Counted from the stretch's first letter, positions 36,464 through 45,432 are shown. The stretch: 64,000 nucleotides of DNA from Rhodopirellula sp. SM50 (GCF_002289565.1 NZ_NTFY01000008.1:1-64000); one strand, 5' to 3'. Notes: generated from the sequence alone by a model not told the origin. Numbers and translations: made by a program.

Positions 36464-36946
36464 ATGCCCGCCAGCGAAAACATGCTTCGAACCGAGGAAG
36501 GACGGGCCGGTGGAATGCGCGCGGCGGTGGACGCGGCACGCCATGGGATCCTTGCCGGGCAAGCTCCGTTCGGCGCGGCGATCTTCACCGAGCAAGGCGA
36601 GTTGATCGTCGCGGAGCACAACCAGGTCAGGAAGATGTTGGATCCGACCGCCCATGCGGAAGTCTTTGCGATTCGATTGGCCTGTCGATTGATTGACCAG
36701 CGAACGCTGTCGGGCTGTTGGCTATTTACAACCTGTGAACCCTGTCCGATGTGTGCTGCGGCGGCCGTGTTTGCGGGCTTGCGTCACGTCGCCTATGGTG
36801 CCTCGGTGGAAGATGCACAGGAGGCGGGATTTTCGGAATTGCAATTACCGAGCCGCCAAATCTTTGATCGCAGCGGCGATGAGATCGCCGTCTATCCCGG
36901 TGTGCTTCGGCAAGAGTGCCGCGCATTGTTCGATCTACCGAAGTAG
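36464..36946 (+). CDS. zinc-dependent nucleoside/base deaminase (CDA superfamily)
   Basis: A 160-residue enzyme with the two zinc motifs of the superfamily: HAEV (about 63-66, His ligand and catalytic Glu) and CEPCPMCAAA (two Cys ligands). Spacing and TTCEPCPMC point to the guanine deaminase/tRNA adenosine deaminase branch. The ending is not that of TadA, and the C-terminus (VLRQECRALFDLPK) fits guanine deaminase-like proteins. So guanine deaminase is the best guess, with a related substrate possible. The start at 36464 (MPASENMLRTEEGRAGG) removes 16 hydrophobic residues that an upstream ATG would add. Confidence 0.85.
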   Translation: MPASENMLRTEEGRAGGMRAAVDAARHGILAGQAPFGAAIFTEQGELIVAEHNQVRKMLDPTAHAEVFAIRLACRLIDQRTLSGCWLFTTCEPCPMCAAAAVFAGLRHVAYGASVEDAQEAGFSELQLPSRQIFDRSGDEIAVYPGVLRQECRALFDLPK

Positions 36947-37077
36947 TGGCCCGTCCAGATGATCGGTTGAGATCAGCCGGCTGGTGTCGGCGTTAGTGGC
37001 CCGGGACGACAATAGTAAAAGTGACGGATTTGATCGTAGCGGAATTCACGAAGACTTCCGCAGCGCCGCCCCTCTCT

Positions 37078-37102
37078 GGCGTTTGCTTGCGACGCAAACG
37101 CC
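37078..37102. terminator. hairpin between convergent genes
   Basis: GGCGTTTGC and GCAAACGCC pair across a 7-base loop, and flanking CCTCTCT/AGAGGGAGAG may extend the stem. It lies in the 232-base gap between the deaminase and the minus-strand receiver, both of which end toward it. A bidirectional terminator or a repeat are both possible; there is no T-run. Confidence 0.45.
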
Positions 37103-37178
37103 GTCTCTCCCAGAGGGAGAGAAGCTAAATGGGTTGCAAAACCTGCAGCAAAAGAATCGACTGACCCCGCCATTGGTC

Positions 37179-37583
37179 TCAATTGATCGGTGTGGCGTTT
37201 CGGATCGCACTGGTCAGCGTTTGGTCCAACTCGGCGGAATCGAATTGTCCTTTCACGACGTAGGCATGGGCGCCGCTTTCGCGGGCATCCAGCGACGTCT
37301 GGGGATCATCCAATCCGGTCAACATAACGACCGGCAACTCGGCGAATCGAGATTGCAACTTGCGAAGCCCTTCGATCCCGAAGGAATCGGGTAGCGAATA
37401 GTCGAGCAACACGACATCGCACTGATGGTTCAGGATCCACTCGATCGCGGAATCCAGGGTGACACAAACGACTAGTTCGTATCGACCGGTGCAATTAGCG
37501 AGCGTCCGTTGAAAGAGCAACGCGTCGACTTCATCGTCTTCGATGAGCAGAATCTTGGCGGCGTCGGGGGAGGTGTGGTCCAT
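37179..37583 (-). CDS. single-domain response regulator
   Basis: A 134-residue receiver: ILLIEDDEVDALLFQR (acidic pocket), phospho-Asp in DVVLLDYSLPDSFG, Thr in VVMLTGLDD and Lys in AYVVKGQ. The start MDHTSPDAAK at 37583 is chosen because the 56 upstream residues are not receiver-like and overlap the previous gene. It is the last gene of a four-gene unit (thioredoxin-like protein, kinase, receiver, receiver) and follows the preceding receiver by 40 bases. It lacks an output domain, so it probably passes phosphate on or binds a target protein. Confidence 0.88.
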   Translation of the reverse strand: MDHTSPDAAKILLIEDDEVDALLFQRTLANCTGRYELVVCVTLDSAIEWILNHQCDVVLLDYSLPDSFGIEGLRKLQSRFAELPVVMLTGLDDPQTSLDARESGAHAYVVKGQFDSAELDQTLTSAIRNATPIN

Positions 37584-37623
37584 GTGGATCGGCTTGGCAT
37601 CGGGGTGTGATTGGCAGTGGGGT

Positions 37624-38094
37624 TCAAGCGGGAACGCTTGCCGACGGCAAGGTGACGACATTAAACCAGTACGTGCCGAGCCGACGAACGGACTCGGTGA
37701 ATTGATCGATGTCGACCGGTTTTTGGATGTAGGAATTGCACCCCAAGTCATAGCTGCGCAGGATGTCCGCTTCCTGTTCGCTGGTCGTCAACACCACGAC
37801 GGGGATGCGTGACAGATGCTCGTGTTCTTTCAGGTCGCCGAGCACCTCGCGTCCGTTTCGTTTGGGCATGTTCAAGTCCAGCAGAATCAGATCCGGTGTG
37901 GGGGAGGATGCCGGATCTTCAAATTCGCCCTGTCGCGTCAAATACTCCATCGCTTGCACACCGTCGTTGGCGATCCTGAGGTCGACATGGATCGAGTCGT
38001 GTTTGAGTGCGCGGCGTGTCAGTTCTTGATCACCGGGATCGTCTTCGACCAGAAGAATCACGGCCGGTCTTCGACGTTGGGGTTGGTCGCTCAT
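37624..38094 (-). CDS. Rcp1/CheY-like response regulator
   Basis: A 156-residue receiver of the type usually found beside phytochrome-like kinases: VILLVEDDPGDQELTRRALK, DLILLDLNMPKRNG with phospho-Asp, VVVLTTSE and YIQKPVD with the conserved Lys. A C-terminal extension (FTESVRRLGTYWFNVVTLP) matches the Rcp1 group as I remember it. It is 36 bases downstream of the kinase gene and is very likely its substrate. Confidence 0.92.
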   Translation of the reverse strand: MSDQPQRRRPAVILLVEDDPGDQELTRRALKHDSIHVDLRIANDGVQAMEYLTRQGEFEDPASSPTPDLILLDLNMPKRNGREVLGDLKEHEHLSRIPVVVLTTSEQEADILRSYDLGCNSYIQKPVDIDQFTESVRRLGTYWFNVVTLPSASVPA

Positions 38095-38130
38095 CAGAGT
38101 TCCATTGGGGTAGGAGATGGGGAGGCGGGG

Positions 38131-39624
38131 TTAGCACATCGCTAATTCAACGGGTTCGGTATCGATCGATTCGGCCGGGGCCGTTGGTTCGATCTGCGGT
38201 TCGGCGATCGGCAGGGAGAATCGAAAATGGGCGCCTTGGCCCGGTTCGGATTCCACCCAAATCTCGCCGGCGTGTCGCTGCACCGTTTTCTTGCAGATCG
38301 ACAGTCCGATGCCGGTGCCCTCGTATTCGCCACGGTTGTGCAATCGCTGAAACGGCTGGAAGATTCGCTCGGCGTATTCAGGCTTCATGCCGATGCCGTT
38401 GTCGCGGACGCCGAGCACCCAGTGATCATCGTTTTGCGTAACGGAGATTTGAATGGTGGGAGCAGCTTCGTCGGTGAACTTGAGCGCGTTGCTGACCAGG
38501 TTTTGGTACAGCTGCGTCAACATGGTTCGGTCACCGATGACGGTGGGGAATTCATCCCGAGTGATCACGGCGCCCGTCTCGTTGATGCGCAGCTCCAATG
38601 AATCGAGGGCGTCATCGACGCATTGTTCCAAATCGACCGGCTCCTGTTTCATCGCCGACCGGCCGACGCGAGAAAGCTCCAACAACGCCTGCACCAGGCT
38701 GCGCATCCGTTTGGCGGCATCGACGATGAATTGCAAGTCGCGTTGGGCGTCCTCGTTCAAGTCACCGTCGATGTCTTGTTCCAGCAAGCGGCTGAATGAA
38801 ACCAGTTTGCGAACGGGTTCTTGGAGGTCATGGCTGGCGATGTAGGTGAACTGATCGAGTTCTTTGTTCTGCTCTTCGAGAGCCTTGTTGGCGTGAACCA
38901 ATTGACGGCTCGCTCGCGCCGTCTCTTCCATCGACTCGCGGAGTTCTTCGGTCCGTCGATTCACCTCGGCCTCGATGCGTGAATTGGTCAATTCCAACTG
39001 CGCCTGGTGGCAGGCGTTGCGCGACATATCGGACAGGCTTTGTCGAATCGTGACGATCAGAAAGATGTTTTCGAAAACGACCCAACCGGCGTGTTCGATC
39101 AAACGCAGCGGCGCTCCGCCGATCACACCGTAGACCGATTCGGGCCACAACCAACCGCGTAGCCCATGATCGGCGGCGACCACCACCGTCGCGGTGCACA
39201 GCACCCGCCAGTCGCGATAGCAGGCCAGGAACGCGAGTGAACCGAAGATGTGAAAGTGCGTTTCGATACGTCCGCCGGTCAAGTGGATCAACAATGCCGA
39301 CGTGAGCATTTGGCTGATCGCGATGATGTGCCGCGTGACAACTCGTCCCGGTAGTTTCCAGGCCAACAAGACGGGCAACGCGGTAATCACTCCGCCCAGC
39401 AGGATCGCAGCCCACACGTGCACGTGGGTTTCGCTGATCGCGCCCGACCAGGTCCGTGGTGAAATCCACAGCGCCGCCATGATCCCGGCGACCCACTGGA
39501 TGACCATCAGGCCCGCAAACAGTCGATCGGTGCGAACGTGAATGAGCTGTTGTTGCTCGCGCAATAATTCTTCCGCACGTCGGCGGTCGCCTGCATCCGG
39601 CGCGGCAGCTACGGTTGATGACAT
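38131..39624 (-). CDS. membrane histidine kinase, phytochrome-like catalytic core
   Basis: A 497-residue kinase. About six hydrophobic segments lie in residues 35-220, with a conserved-looking core THFHIFGSLAFLACYRDWRVL between them, so the sensor part is in the membrane. A coiled coil (about 225-280) leads to HisKA (FTYIASHDLQEPVRKLVSFSRLL, His near 285) and HATPase (NLVSNALKFTD, DNGIGM, GTGIGLSICKKTVQRHAG). The ORF stays open to 40224, but those residues are Arg-rich shadow of the overlapping gene. The start MSSTVAAAPDAGD at 39624 overlaps the thioredoxin-like gene by 16 bases, so translation is coupled and the two products probably work together. Confidence 0.9.
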   Translation of the reverse strand: MSSTVAAAPDAGDRRRAEELLREQQQLIHVRTDRLFAGLMVIQWVAGIMAALWISPRTWSGAISETHVHVWAAILLGGVITALPVLLAWKLPGRVVTRHIIAISQMLTSALLIHLTGGRIETHFHIFGSLAFLACYRDWRVLCTATVVVAADHGLRGWLWPESVYGVIGGAPLRLIEHAGWVVFENIFLIVTIRQSLSDMSRNACHQAQLELTNSRIEAEVNRRTEELRESMEETARASRQLVHANKALEEQNKELDQFTYIASHDLQEPVRKLVSFSRLLEQDIDGDLNEDAQRDLQFIVDAAKRMRSLVQALLELSRVGRSAMKQEPVDLEQCVDDALDSLELRINETGAVITRDEFPTVIGDRTMLTQLYQNLVSNALKFTDEAAPTIQISVTQNDDHWVLGVRDNGIGMKPEYAERIFQPFQRLHNRGEYEGTGIGLSICKKTVQRHAGEIWVESEPGQGAHFRFSLPIAEPQIEPTAPAESIDTEPVELAMC

Positions 39625-40310
39625 GATCGGTGGGTCTCCTGAAGGTTGGTGCCGAGTTCGCAACCGTAGACCTTGGTGCTGTCCACGTCGCCAGTGCCTT
39701 GGTTCAATAATTGGACAATCGTGGAGCGTCCCAGATTGTCGCCGCTGTGTCCGCGCGAGGCCGTGATGCCGCCGCGGAACATCAATCGGCCGGCCGGATC
39801 GTAGAGCAAGACCAAACCGGAGATCGCTGCAGCGAACCGATTCGCTTCCACGCCACCGGGGTCGGCAGACACGCTCAGTCCCGGTATCTGTTCGGCGGTC
39901 TGCCAGAGCTGGGAGTATTCCCAACCGGGTTCCAACGCGCAGGCCGGGGGTTTGACGAACAACGCAGACGCCTGCACCCGGTCCGCCGCACAATGTGTCA
40001 TGATTCGGGCAAGCTCGCCCAACGTGGCGCGCGTGCAAGGGCATTTGGGATGGGCGAACAGGACCAGCGTCCAACGCTCCGGTGACCGTTCGATTTGCGA
40101 GCCGCTCGGCCAACGATCCGGTGCGGCGTGCAGCGGGCCGGCGGCGTGTTCGTATCGCCAGACGATGCTCAGTCCGGCCGCCACCATCACGCTCCAGGCG
40201 AGCACCAGCGCGGGCACCGTCCACCCACCAGGGCGGCGTGACACGTGGTCAAACTCCGTCCCCTGGCCGGCAGGGGCGTCGCGATCGTCGGGAGGTCTCG
40301 GGGTCATCAA
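39609..40310 (-). CDS. membrane-anchored thioredoxin-like protein (RedB-like)
   Basis: A 233-residue protein. A polar N-terminus and one membrane helix (about 31-50: VPALVLAWSVMVAAGLSIVW) precede a thioredoxin-fold-like domain (WTLVLFAHPKCPCTRATLGEL at about 80-100, GLVLLYDPAGRLMFRGGITASRGHSGDN near 165-195). The Cys-Pro-Cys in place of the usual CxxC is notable. Similar planctomycete proteins are, to my memory, annotated RedB. It may sense or relay redox state to the coupled histidine kinase, whose start codon it overlaps; this is an inference. The next gene upstream is about 240 bases away. Confidence 0.7.
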   Translation of the reverse strand: MMTPRPPDDRDAPAGQGTEFDHVSRRPGGWTVPALVLAWSVMVAAGLSIVWRYEHAAGPLHAAPDRWPSGSQIERSPERWTLVLFAHPKCPCTRATLGELARIMTHCAADRVQASALFVKPPACALEPGWEYSQLWQTAEQIPGLSVSADPGGVEANRFAAAISGLVLLYDPAGRLMFRGGITASRGHSGDNLGRSTIVQLLNQGTGDVDSTKVYGCELGTNLQETHRSCHQP

Positions 40311-40552
40311 ATCGTTCGCCGGGGCAAAGACAGTCTCTAGCCATTGTGGGGAGCGTAGACCGCGATTGAAGGGGCCGCTTTTGCAAACCCGCCAAAGGGA
40401 GGTTTCCCCTCAGGACCGCCACGTCCACGACCTCGTTGAGGGAGATCGGACGAGTGAGACGTGGGGCAACGCGATGATGCATTTGATGGCGGCAGGCCGC
40501 GAGCCGGCTGATGGCGAACGATGCTCCGCCGTTCGGCGCGAGCCGCCGGGCC

Positions 40553-41509
40553 TCAACGCCGCTCGCGTGCTTTTCGTTTGGCGCGCTGTTGATCGCGAAA
40601 TCGCTTTTTGCGTTTGGCGTCTTTGGCGGCGTCCTTTTCCGCTTTCTCGGCGGCCAGCGCGGCGGTTTGCGTTTTCTCACGCTCCATGATCTTGGGCGTC
40701 TCCAGCGTCAATCGCCCGAAGGCGCCTGATCGCAATTCCGTCACCAGGATTCGTGAGGCGCGATCGATGTCGACAAGATTGTTTTTGCCCAGACAACCGC
40801 GTTTGCGTCCGATCGCTTCGATGGCTTCCAATTCCGTCGTCGGCTTGGGATTCAAGTCGTAACGCTCGGTCAGCTTGTCGGGATATTCGGCCAGCATGTA
40901 CCGCGCGGCAAAGAAACCGATGTCGGCATACTCCATCGCCGTTTCTTTGATCGAACCCAGCAATGCCAACCGGTAACCGCTGTTGGCGTTGAGCACGTTG
41001 GGCCACAGCATTCCCGGCGTGTCCAGCAGCGTGACGCCGTCGCCGATGTTGACGCGTTGTTGTTGCTTGGTGACTGCGGGGGTATTGCCCGTCTTGGCGA
41101 TCTTTCGACCCGCCAAGTAGTTGATGATCGTTGACTTGCCGACATTGGGGATCCCCACGACCATGGCCGTCACGGTTCGGCCGCTGCGGTGGGGCACCAT
41201 CTGGGTCGCGATGGGTTTCAAGCGTCGAATCGTCGGCACGTCGTCGGTGGTGACCGCATGGCTGCGCACGCCGACGGTTTGCTCAAAGTAAGCCTGCCAG
41301 GTCGCCGTCATCGCTTCATCGGCCAGGTCGCTCTTGGCCAATACCTTCAAGCAGGGTTTGTCACCGCGCAGTTCGGCCAGCAACGGGTTCTCGCTGGAAT
41401 AGGGAATCCGCGCATCGAGGATCTCGATGACCACGTCTACTTTCGGCAGCGTCGCCTGCATTTCAAGCCGAGCTTTATGCATGTGGCCCGGAAACCACTG
41501 GATAGACAT
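40553..41509 (-). CDS. rbgA: ribosome biogenesis GTPase RbgA/YlqF-like
   Basis: A 318-residue circularly permuted GTPase: G4 (AKSD) comes first (about 65), then G1 GIPNVGKST (about 123) and G3 DTPG (about 167). The N-terminus MSIQWFPGHMHKAR is characteristic of RbgA. This protein helps late assembly of the large ribosomal subunit in the cytoplasm. The tail (about 275-318) is a Lys/Arg/Glu-rich helix, longer and more basic than usual. The ATG at 41509 is preferred over 41560, because the 17 upstream residues do not fit the family start. Confidence 0.92.
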   Translation of the reverse strand: MSIQWFPGHMHKARLEMQATLPKVDVVIEILDARIPYSSENPLLAELRGDKPCLKVLAKSDLADEAMTATWQAYFEQTVGVRSHAVTTDDVPTIRRLKPIATQMVPHRSGRTVTAMVVGIPNVGKSTIINYLAGRKIAKTGNTPAVTKQQQRVNIGDGVTLLDTPGMLWPNVLNANSGYRLALLGSIKETAMEYADIGFFAARYMLAEYPDKLTERYDLNPKPTTELEAIEAIGRKRGCLGKNNLVDIDRASRILVTELRSGAFGRLTLETPKIMEREKTQTAALAAEKAEKDAAKDAKRKKRFRDQQRAKRKARERR

Positions 41510-41869
41510 GGGACGCTCGCTGGGGCATGGGAAGGGAGGATGGCAGTCGTCTAGTGTCACCGTTGAACGGAGTTCTGCTAACCCCCAATCCTGGAGGTCG
41601 TGCAGTTTTTAAGTCGTCGATTTCAAACGGTTTTCGTCACGCCCCTGAGGTCGGGCTGAGATGAACCCACGGATGGCAGCGCGGCCCCACGGATGAAAAG
41701 CAGCCTGGGATCCGTGGTTCCGCGCTGCTATCCGTGGGCTTTTATTCCACTTGGTTGCAGGGTCCGCCTTGGCACGCCAAGCCGGTGTGGTCGCTCGCCC
41801 GCGCCGATGGCGGGCGGGAGGATGACGTTGAAAACGACGCGACCTTGCCGCGTGCGGTCCACCACCGCG
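41510..41869. other. intergenic region with an R4 repeat
   Basis: This 360-base gap contains the inverted R4 repeat at 41664-41740 and otherwise shows no gene. The rest includes short palindromes such as CGCCGATGGCGGGCGG near 41803. Both flanking genes run on the minus strand, so a promoter for the GTPase gene is expected here. Confidence 0.5.
41664..41740. repeat. CCCACGGAT repeat, family R4, copy 2
   Basis: AACCCACGGATGGCAGCGCGG and CCGCGCTGCTATCCGTGGG form the outer arms; inside is CCCACGGATGAAAAGCAGCC..., the exact complement of part of the copy at 18990-19086. Two copies far apart with conserved spacers suggest a dispersed element rather than chance. Confidence 0.7.
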
Positions 41870-42850
41870 TCAAAACAAATGGTAGGCCTTGGCGTCCAAG
41901 CGGCTCGCCAATTCGGGATCATTGGCCCGCGTCAGCAGGTCGTAGTAGCCGTAAGGATACTTGAACACGTGGCCGATGCCCAAGGTTTTGTCGCCTCGTT
42001 TTTGCCAGTATTCCGCGTCTCGGGGACGCAGCGGGCTGAGCGGGTGATCCTTGATTTTGCGGTCGCCCGGCTGGGGTCCCATCCGCGTGACCGTCACGTA
42101 TTTTCGAAACGCGGTGCGACAACTCTCGGCCCATTCGACATCTCCCATCGCGGCGAGTTCAACGAGCGACTGACCGAAGGTCAGCATGTGCCCGGCGAAC
42201 CCTTGTCCATAGCCGATGAACCGATCGATCGCATCGCTGGCTTCTTGCAGGATAAATCGCGATGCAGCCTCCGAATCGGTGAAAGGCGGCGGGTCCACGG
42301 CGTCGTCCGGTTGGATATCGCGCCAGGGTTTGAAGGCTTTGATCAGGTTGCAGATTCCGGCAACCCGCTCGGGCGTGGCGGTTTCGGGCAGCATGCGAAA
42401 CGCTTTGATCGCGTGCATCGCAAAGATCGCGTCGTGTCCGACTTCGCGCAACACCCCGCCGCCTTCGGCCAGCGACTTGCCGACCTGTTCGACCGCGTCG
42501 GGCACGGGATCCTGGTCGGGGAACGGTTCACACAGCTTCGACGGTGCCCAATTGAGGTCGAACAGTTGGACGATTCTGCCGGCGGCCACATCATCGAAGC
42601 CGTTGTCGACGCACATCAGGTGCGCCGAAATCATCGACGCGCCGCGGTGGCCGTCGGCGAAGTAGTTCATTTCGGGCGCTCGCGCGAGGGCGTTGACGCC
42701 AAGCCGCACCAGACGCTTTTCGGTCAAACTGCGCTCTTCCGCGTTGGATTGGCGATCACCGGCCAGCAGGAGTCCACTGATCAGCGCCCCGCCGCCCATT
42801 GCGAATTGTCGTCGGTCAAGGAAAGGGTGCATCGATCGGTTCGGGTTCAT
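41870..42850 (-). CDS. Tat-exported protein of unknown function
   Basis: A 326-residue protein. The N-terminus has the twin-arginine motif DRRQFAMGGGALISGLLLAG, so it is probably folded before export and may carry a cofactor. The rest is helical with no motif I know (ADGHRGASMISAHLMCVDNGFDD, FIGYGQGFAGHMLTFGQSLVELA). Several His residues are spread through it. It is transcribed away from the Anbu gene; the shared upstream region is about 280 bases. I give no function. Confidence 0.65.
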   Translation of the reverse strand: MNPNRSMHPFLDRRQFAMGGGALISGLLLAGDRQSNAEERSLTEKRLVRLGVNALARAPEMNYFADGHRGASMISAHLMCVDNGFDDVAAGRIVQLFDLNWAPSKLCEPFPDQDPVPDAVEQVGKSLAEGGGVLREVGHDAIFAMHAIKAFRMLPETATPERVAGICNLIKAFKPWRDIQPDDAVDPPPFTDSEAASRFILQEASDAIDRFIGYGQGFAGHMLTFGQSLVELAAMGDVEWAESCRTAFRKYVTVTRMGPQPGDRKIKDHPLSPLRPRDAEYWQKRGDKTLGIGHVFKYPYGYYDLLTRANDPELASRLDAKAYHLF

Positions 42851-43130
42851 TGGCTTTGGGTTTCAATTCGATCGGCGAGATCCCCGCCGACTTAGATGAT
42901 ACACGATTGCCGCCCCAACCGGCCTGTCGATTTTGGCCCGCATGGGCCAGCGAGGGGCCAGTGGATGGCGCGGCTGGCTGGCGCGGCTGGCTGGCGCGGC
43001 GCTGACGTCATTGCCAGCTCGGCGGAGATGCTCGATGATCAGCGGGGCGACCGTTCGGCACAACGCTTGCACTGCCGGTGCGAGATCGACCTCGATCCAC
43101 CACTTCATCCAACGACGAACTGAAAGAACC
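42851..43130. other. divergent promoter region with a short tandem repeat
   Basis: Between the Tat protein (minus) and Anbu (plus). Around 42965-43000 the unit GCGCGGCTGGCTG is repeated in tandem about three times (GGCTGGCGCGGCTGGCTGGCGCGG). The Anbu frame is open from 42933 through this repeat, but the codons are not credible protein. Shared promoters probably lie here. Confidence 0.5.
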
Positions 43131-43916
43131 TTGACATTCTGCATCGGAATCCAAGTCCGCGAGGGGATTATCGCCCTGGCGGACACCCGCATCGTTCGCG
43201 GCAGCGAGCAGGTCAACAAGCAAAAACTGGCCGCGTTTCAACACGGCAACAGCGCCCTGTTCACGATGACCAGTGGACTGCGATCGGTCCGCGACAAGAC
43301 GCTGGTTTACGTCGAAGAATCGCTGCGTGGGGGCGGAGAAACGCAGGATCGGCTGTATCAATTTGCCAACCTGTTCGGCCAACAGCTGCGGCGGGTGAAA
43401 GAGGAAGACGGCCCATCGCTCTCCTCCACCGGGCACTCGTTCAACCTGCACGCGATCATCGGCGGTTGTTTGCCCGCCGATCATCGTCCCCAATTGTTCT
43501 ATGTCTATCCGGAAGGGAATTGGGTCGAGTGCGCGATCGATTCGCCGTACTTCATGATCGGACGCACCTACTACGGCAAACCCATCTTGGATCGCCTGCT
43601 GACGTTCGAGACTCCCTTGCGTGCCGCCCTGGCGCTCGCCTTTCTGGCCTTTGATGCGACGCGTGCCAGTGTCACCGACGTCGGCTATCCGATTGACGTT
43701 GCCGTGATTTCAACGCAAAGCCGGCTGCCTGTTTATCAACGTTTGACCCAGGCGGATCTTGCCGAAACATCAAACAGCTGGGCTCAGGGGCTCAAAGACA
43801 TCCTTGGGCAACTGCCGATGTCCTGGGCCGATCCATTACTCAACTCTCCCAGCGTTGATGCCGCCGGCCCCTCGGGGGTGTTGAATCCGACGAACCAAGA
43901 TCAAACTCAGATTTAA
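43131..43916 (+). CDS. Anbu (HslV/proteasome-related) peptidase with TTG start
   Basis: A 261-residue beta-subunit-type hydrolase. The start is TTG at 43131: removal of Met exposes Thr2 (MTFCIGIQVREGIIALADTRIVRG), the catalytic nucleophile of this family. An ATG at 42933 would bury the Thr behind 66 residues. Other signs are TRIVRGSEQVNKQKLAAF with the conserved Lys and the central IIGGCLPADHRPQLFYVYPEGNWVE. Anbu forms helical or ring-like assemblies and its substrate is unknown. It is 7 bases upstream of a transglutaminase-like gene, its usual partner. The alpha-E and ATP-grasp partners normally in the cluster are absent from this window. Codon phase and a poor ribosome site leave a small doubt about the start. 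Confidence 0.85.
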   Translation: MTFCIGIQVREGIIALADTRIVRGSEQVNKQKLAAFQHGNSALFTMTSGLRSVRDKTLVYVEESLRGGGETQDRLYQFANLFGQQLRRVKEEDGPSLSSTGHSFNLHAIIGGCLPADHRPQLFYVYPEGNWVECAIDSPYFMIGRTYYGKPILDRLLTFETPLRAALALAFLAFDATRASVTDVGYPIDVAVISTQSRLPVYQRLTQADLAETSNSWAQGLKDILGQLPMSWADPLLNSPSVDAAGPSGVLNPTNQDQTQI

Positions 43917-43923
43917 GCGTGCC

Positions 43924-44715
43924 ATGCCGACCATCAAAGTTGAAAGCCAGCTTCAATACGACGTGCGTCAGCCGACCAACATGTTGTTCAAAATCGCCGC
44001 CGCTCGCACCGATCGTCAGGAGGTGCGCAATGAGCGTCTGGTGGTCCAACCGGAGATCCAGATGGAAACGCTGGACGTCGGCTTGGAAGGGAACACGATG
44101 CAGCGACTGTCCGTGCAACCCTGCCAATTGACGATCGAATACGAAGCGGAGGTCGTCTCGATTTCTCAACCGACCGATCTGGGCAATGTTCCCGAATCGA
44201 ACGTGGGCAGCCTGCCGATGGAGGTCTTGCCCTATCTCAACCCGAGCCGGTACTGCGAAAGTGATCTGCTGGGCCGATTCGCGTTTGAAGAGTTCGGTCA
44301 GGTTCAGCCCGGGCTGCTGCGAATCCAAGCGATCTGTGATTGGGTCAACGAACATCTCGATTACACGCCGGGAAGCACCGGCGTGATGACCACGGCGGCG
44401 GACGTTGTGTTGCAACGAACCGGGGTCTGTCGCGACTACGCGCACCTAGCGATCGCACTGTGCCGGGGCATCGGCGTGCCGGCGCGGTACGTGTCGGGCT
44501 ATGCCGCCCAGTTGCAGCCACCGGATTTCCATGGGTTCATGGAAGTGTTCTTGAGCGGTCAGTGGTACTTTTTTGATCCCACCGAACTCGCCGCCGTCGA
44601 CGGTCTGGTCCGCATTGCGACCGGTCGCGATGCCGCCGATGTCCCCTTTGCAACGATCACCGGGGACGCGGGACTGACGTCAAAAAACGTCAGCGCCGTT
44701 TTCTTGCCCGAGTGA
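43924..44715 (+). CDS. transglutaminase-like protein of the Anbu cluster
   Basis: A 263-residue protein. The N-terminal beta-sandwich (about 1-150: IKVESQLQYDVRQPTNMLFKI) leads to a transglutaminase/cysteine protease core with Cys in TGVCRDYAHLAIALCRGIGVPARYVSGY, His in FHGFMEVFLSGQWYFFDPTE and the following Asp as third triad member. Such proteins are likely proteases or amidases rather than cross-linkers in bacteria. It follows Anbu by 7 bases, in the same direction, and is probably co-translated. It is soluble, with no signal peptide. Confidence 0.9.
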   Translation: MPTIKVESQLQYDVRQPTNMLFKIAAARTDRQEVRNERLVVQPEIQMETLDVGLEGNTMQRLSVQPCQLTIEYEAEVVSISQPTDLGNVPESNVGSLPMEVLPYLNPSRYCESDLLGRFAFEEFGQVQPGLLRIQAICDWVNEHLDYTPGSTGVMTTAADVVLQRTGVCRDYAHLAIALCRGIGVPARYVSGYAAQLQPPDFHGFMEVFLSGQWYFFDPTELAAVDGLVRIATGRDAADVPFATITGDAGLTSKNVSAVFLPE

Positions 44716-45432
44716 GCGGTCCGGTTTGGAATGACAGTTGCACACTTGTTTCCGACCACGTCGGTCAGCCGATCTCGACGCTTCAAAACAGCCGTTCTCT
44801 CCGGTGACAGCAGTTGCAGCGGAAGTCCGTGAGAGAGGTTTCCAGCCCGTCATTGGTGGGTCAACAGGCGGCGAGCGTGCCACAACGCACTGATGGGAAG
44901 CGAACCTCTGTCGGCGATTGAACAGTCTCCGCGGCACTGGATGAAAATTAACCACACTGGTCGATAACCGACCAGCTTGATGGGGATCGCCCCAGGGCGC
45001 GCGTCAATCGTTCACCCGCGCAGGATCGGGCCGGCCGGAGTCCACACGATGTGCCCTCAACCAAAAGGAAAACGATTAAAACGCCGAAAATTGTCGTCAC
45101 GACGACCGGAACACAGAGCTGGCGGATTCGCACCGCAGGCAAGGAAGCGGCCGAGCATTCACGACGCGTGTTTGCCTCTCGAGGCCTACAATGCAGTCAA
45201 ATCAATCGACGCGAAGACGGATTTGCATTTCAGGCCCAGGCCCCACCAGACTCCCCCGAACCGGCGGGTGGGGCATCCATCCCGAACGCTTTCTGCGCAC
45301 CTTAGCGACGCCTAAGGGTGTCTCACGCCGCCGCGATTCTCTTTGGCATACCACTTGCCATTCGTTAGGGCGTTGTTTGTACCTACCACAGGCGGGCTGT
45401 CTGCCCGGCCACTGACACGGACCCAAGAATCA
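44716..45432. other. long intergenic region before the sucrose genes
   Basis: A 717-base gap. Overlapping ORFs of 60-110 codons exist on both strands (for example 44977-45315 and the complement 44948-45142) but have no motif, start signal or codon bias that I can support. A small hydrophobic stretch appears on the minus strand near 45087. It probably holds the regulated promoter of the sucrose operon; no motif was recognised. Confidence 0.45.

Noticed and set aside
44977-45315. 112-codon ORF before the sucrose-phosphate synthase
   Set aside because: It overlaps other ORFs, and is Arg/Pro-rich without motif or ribosome site.
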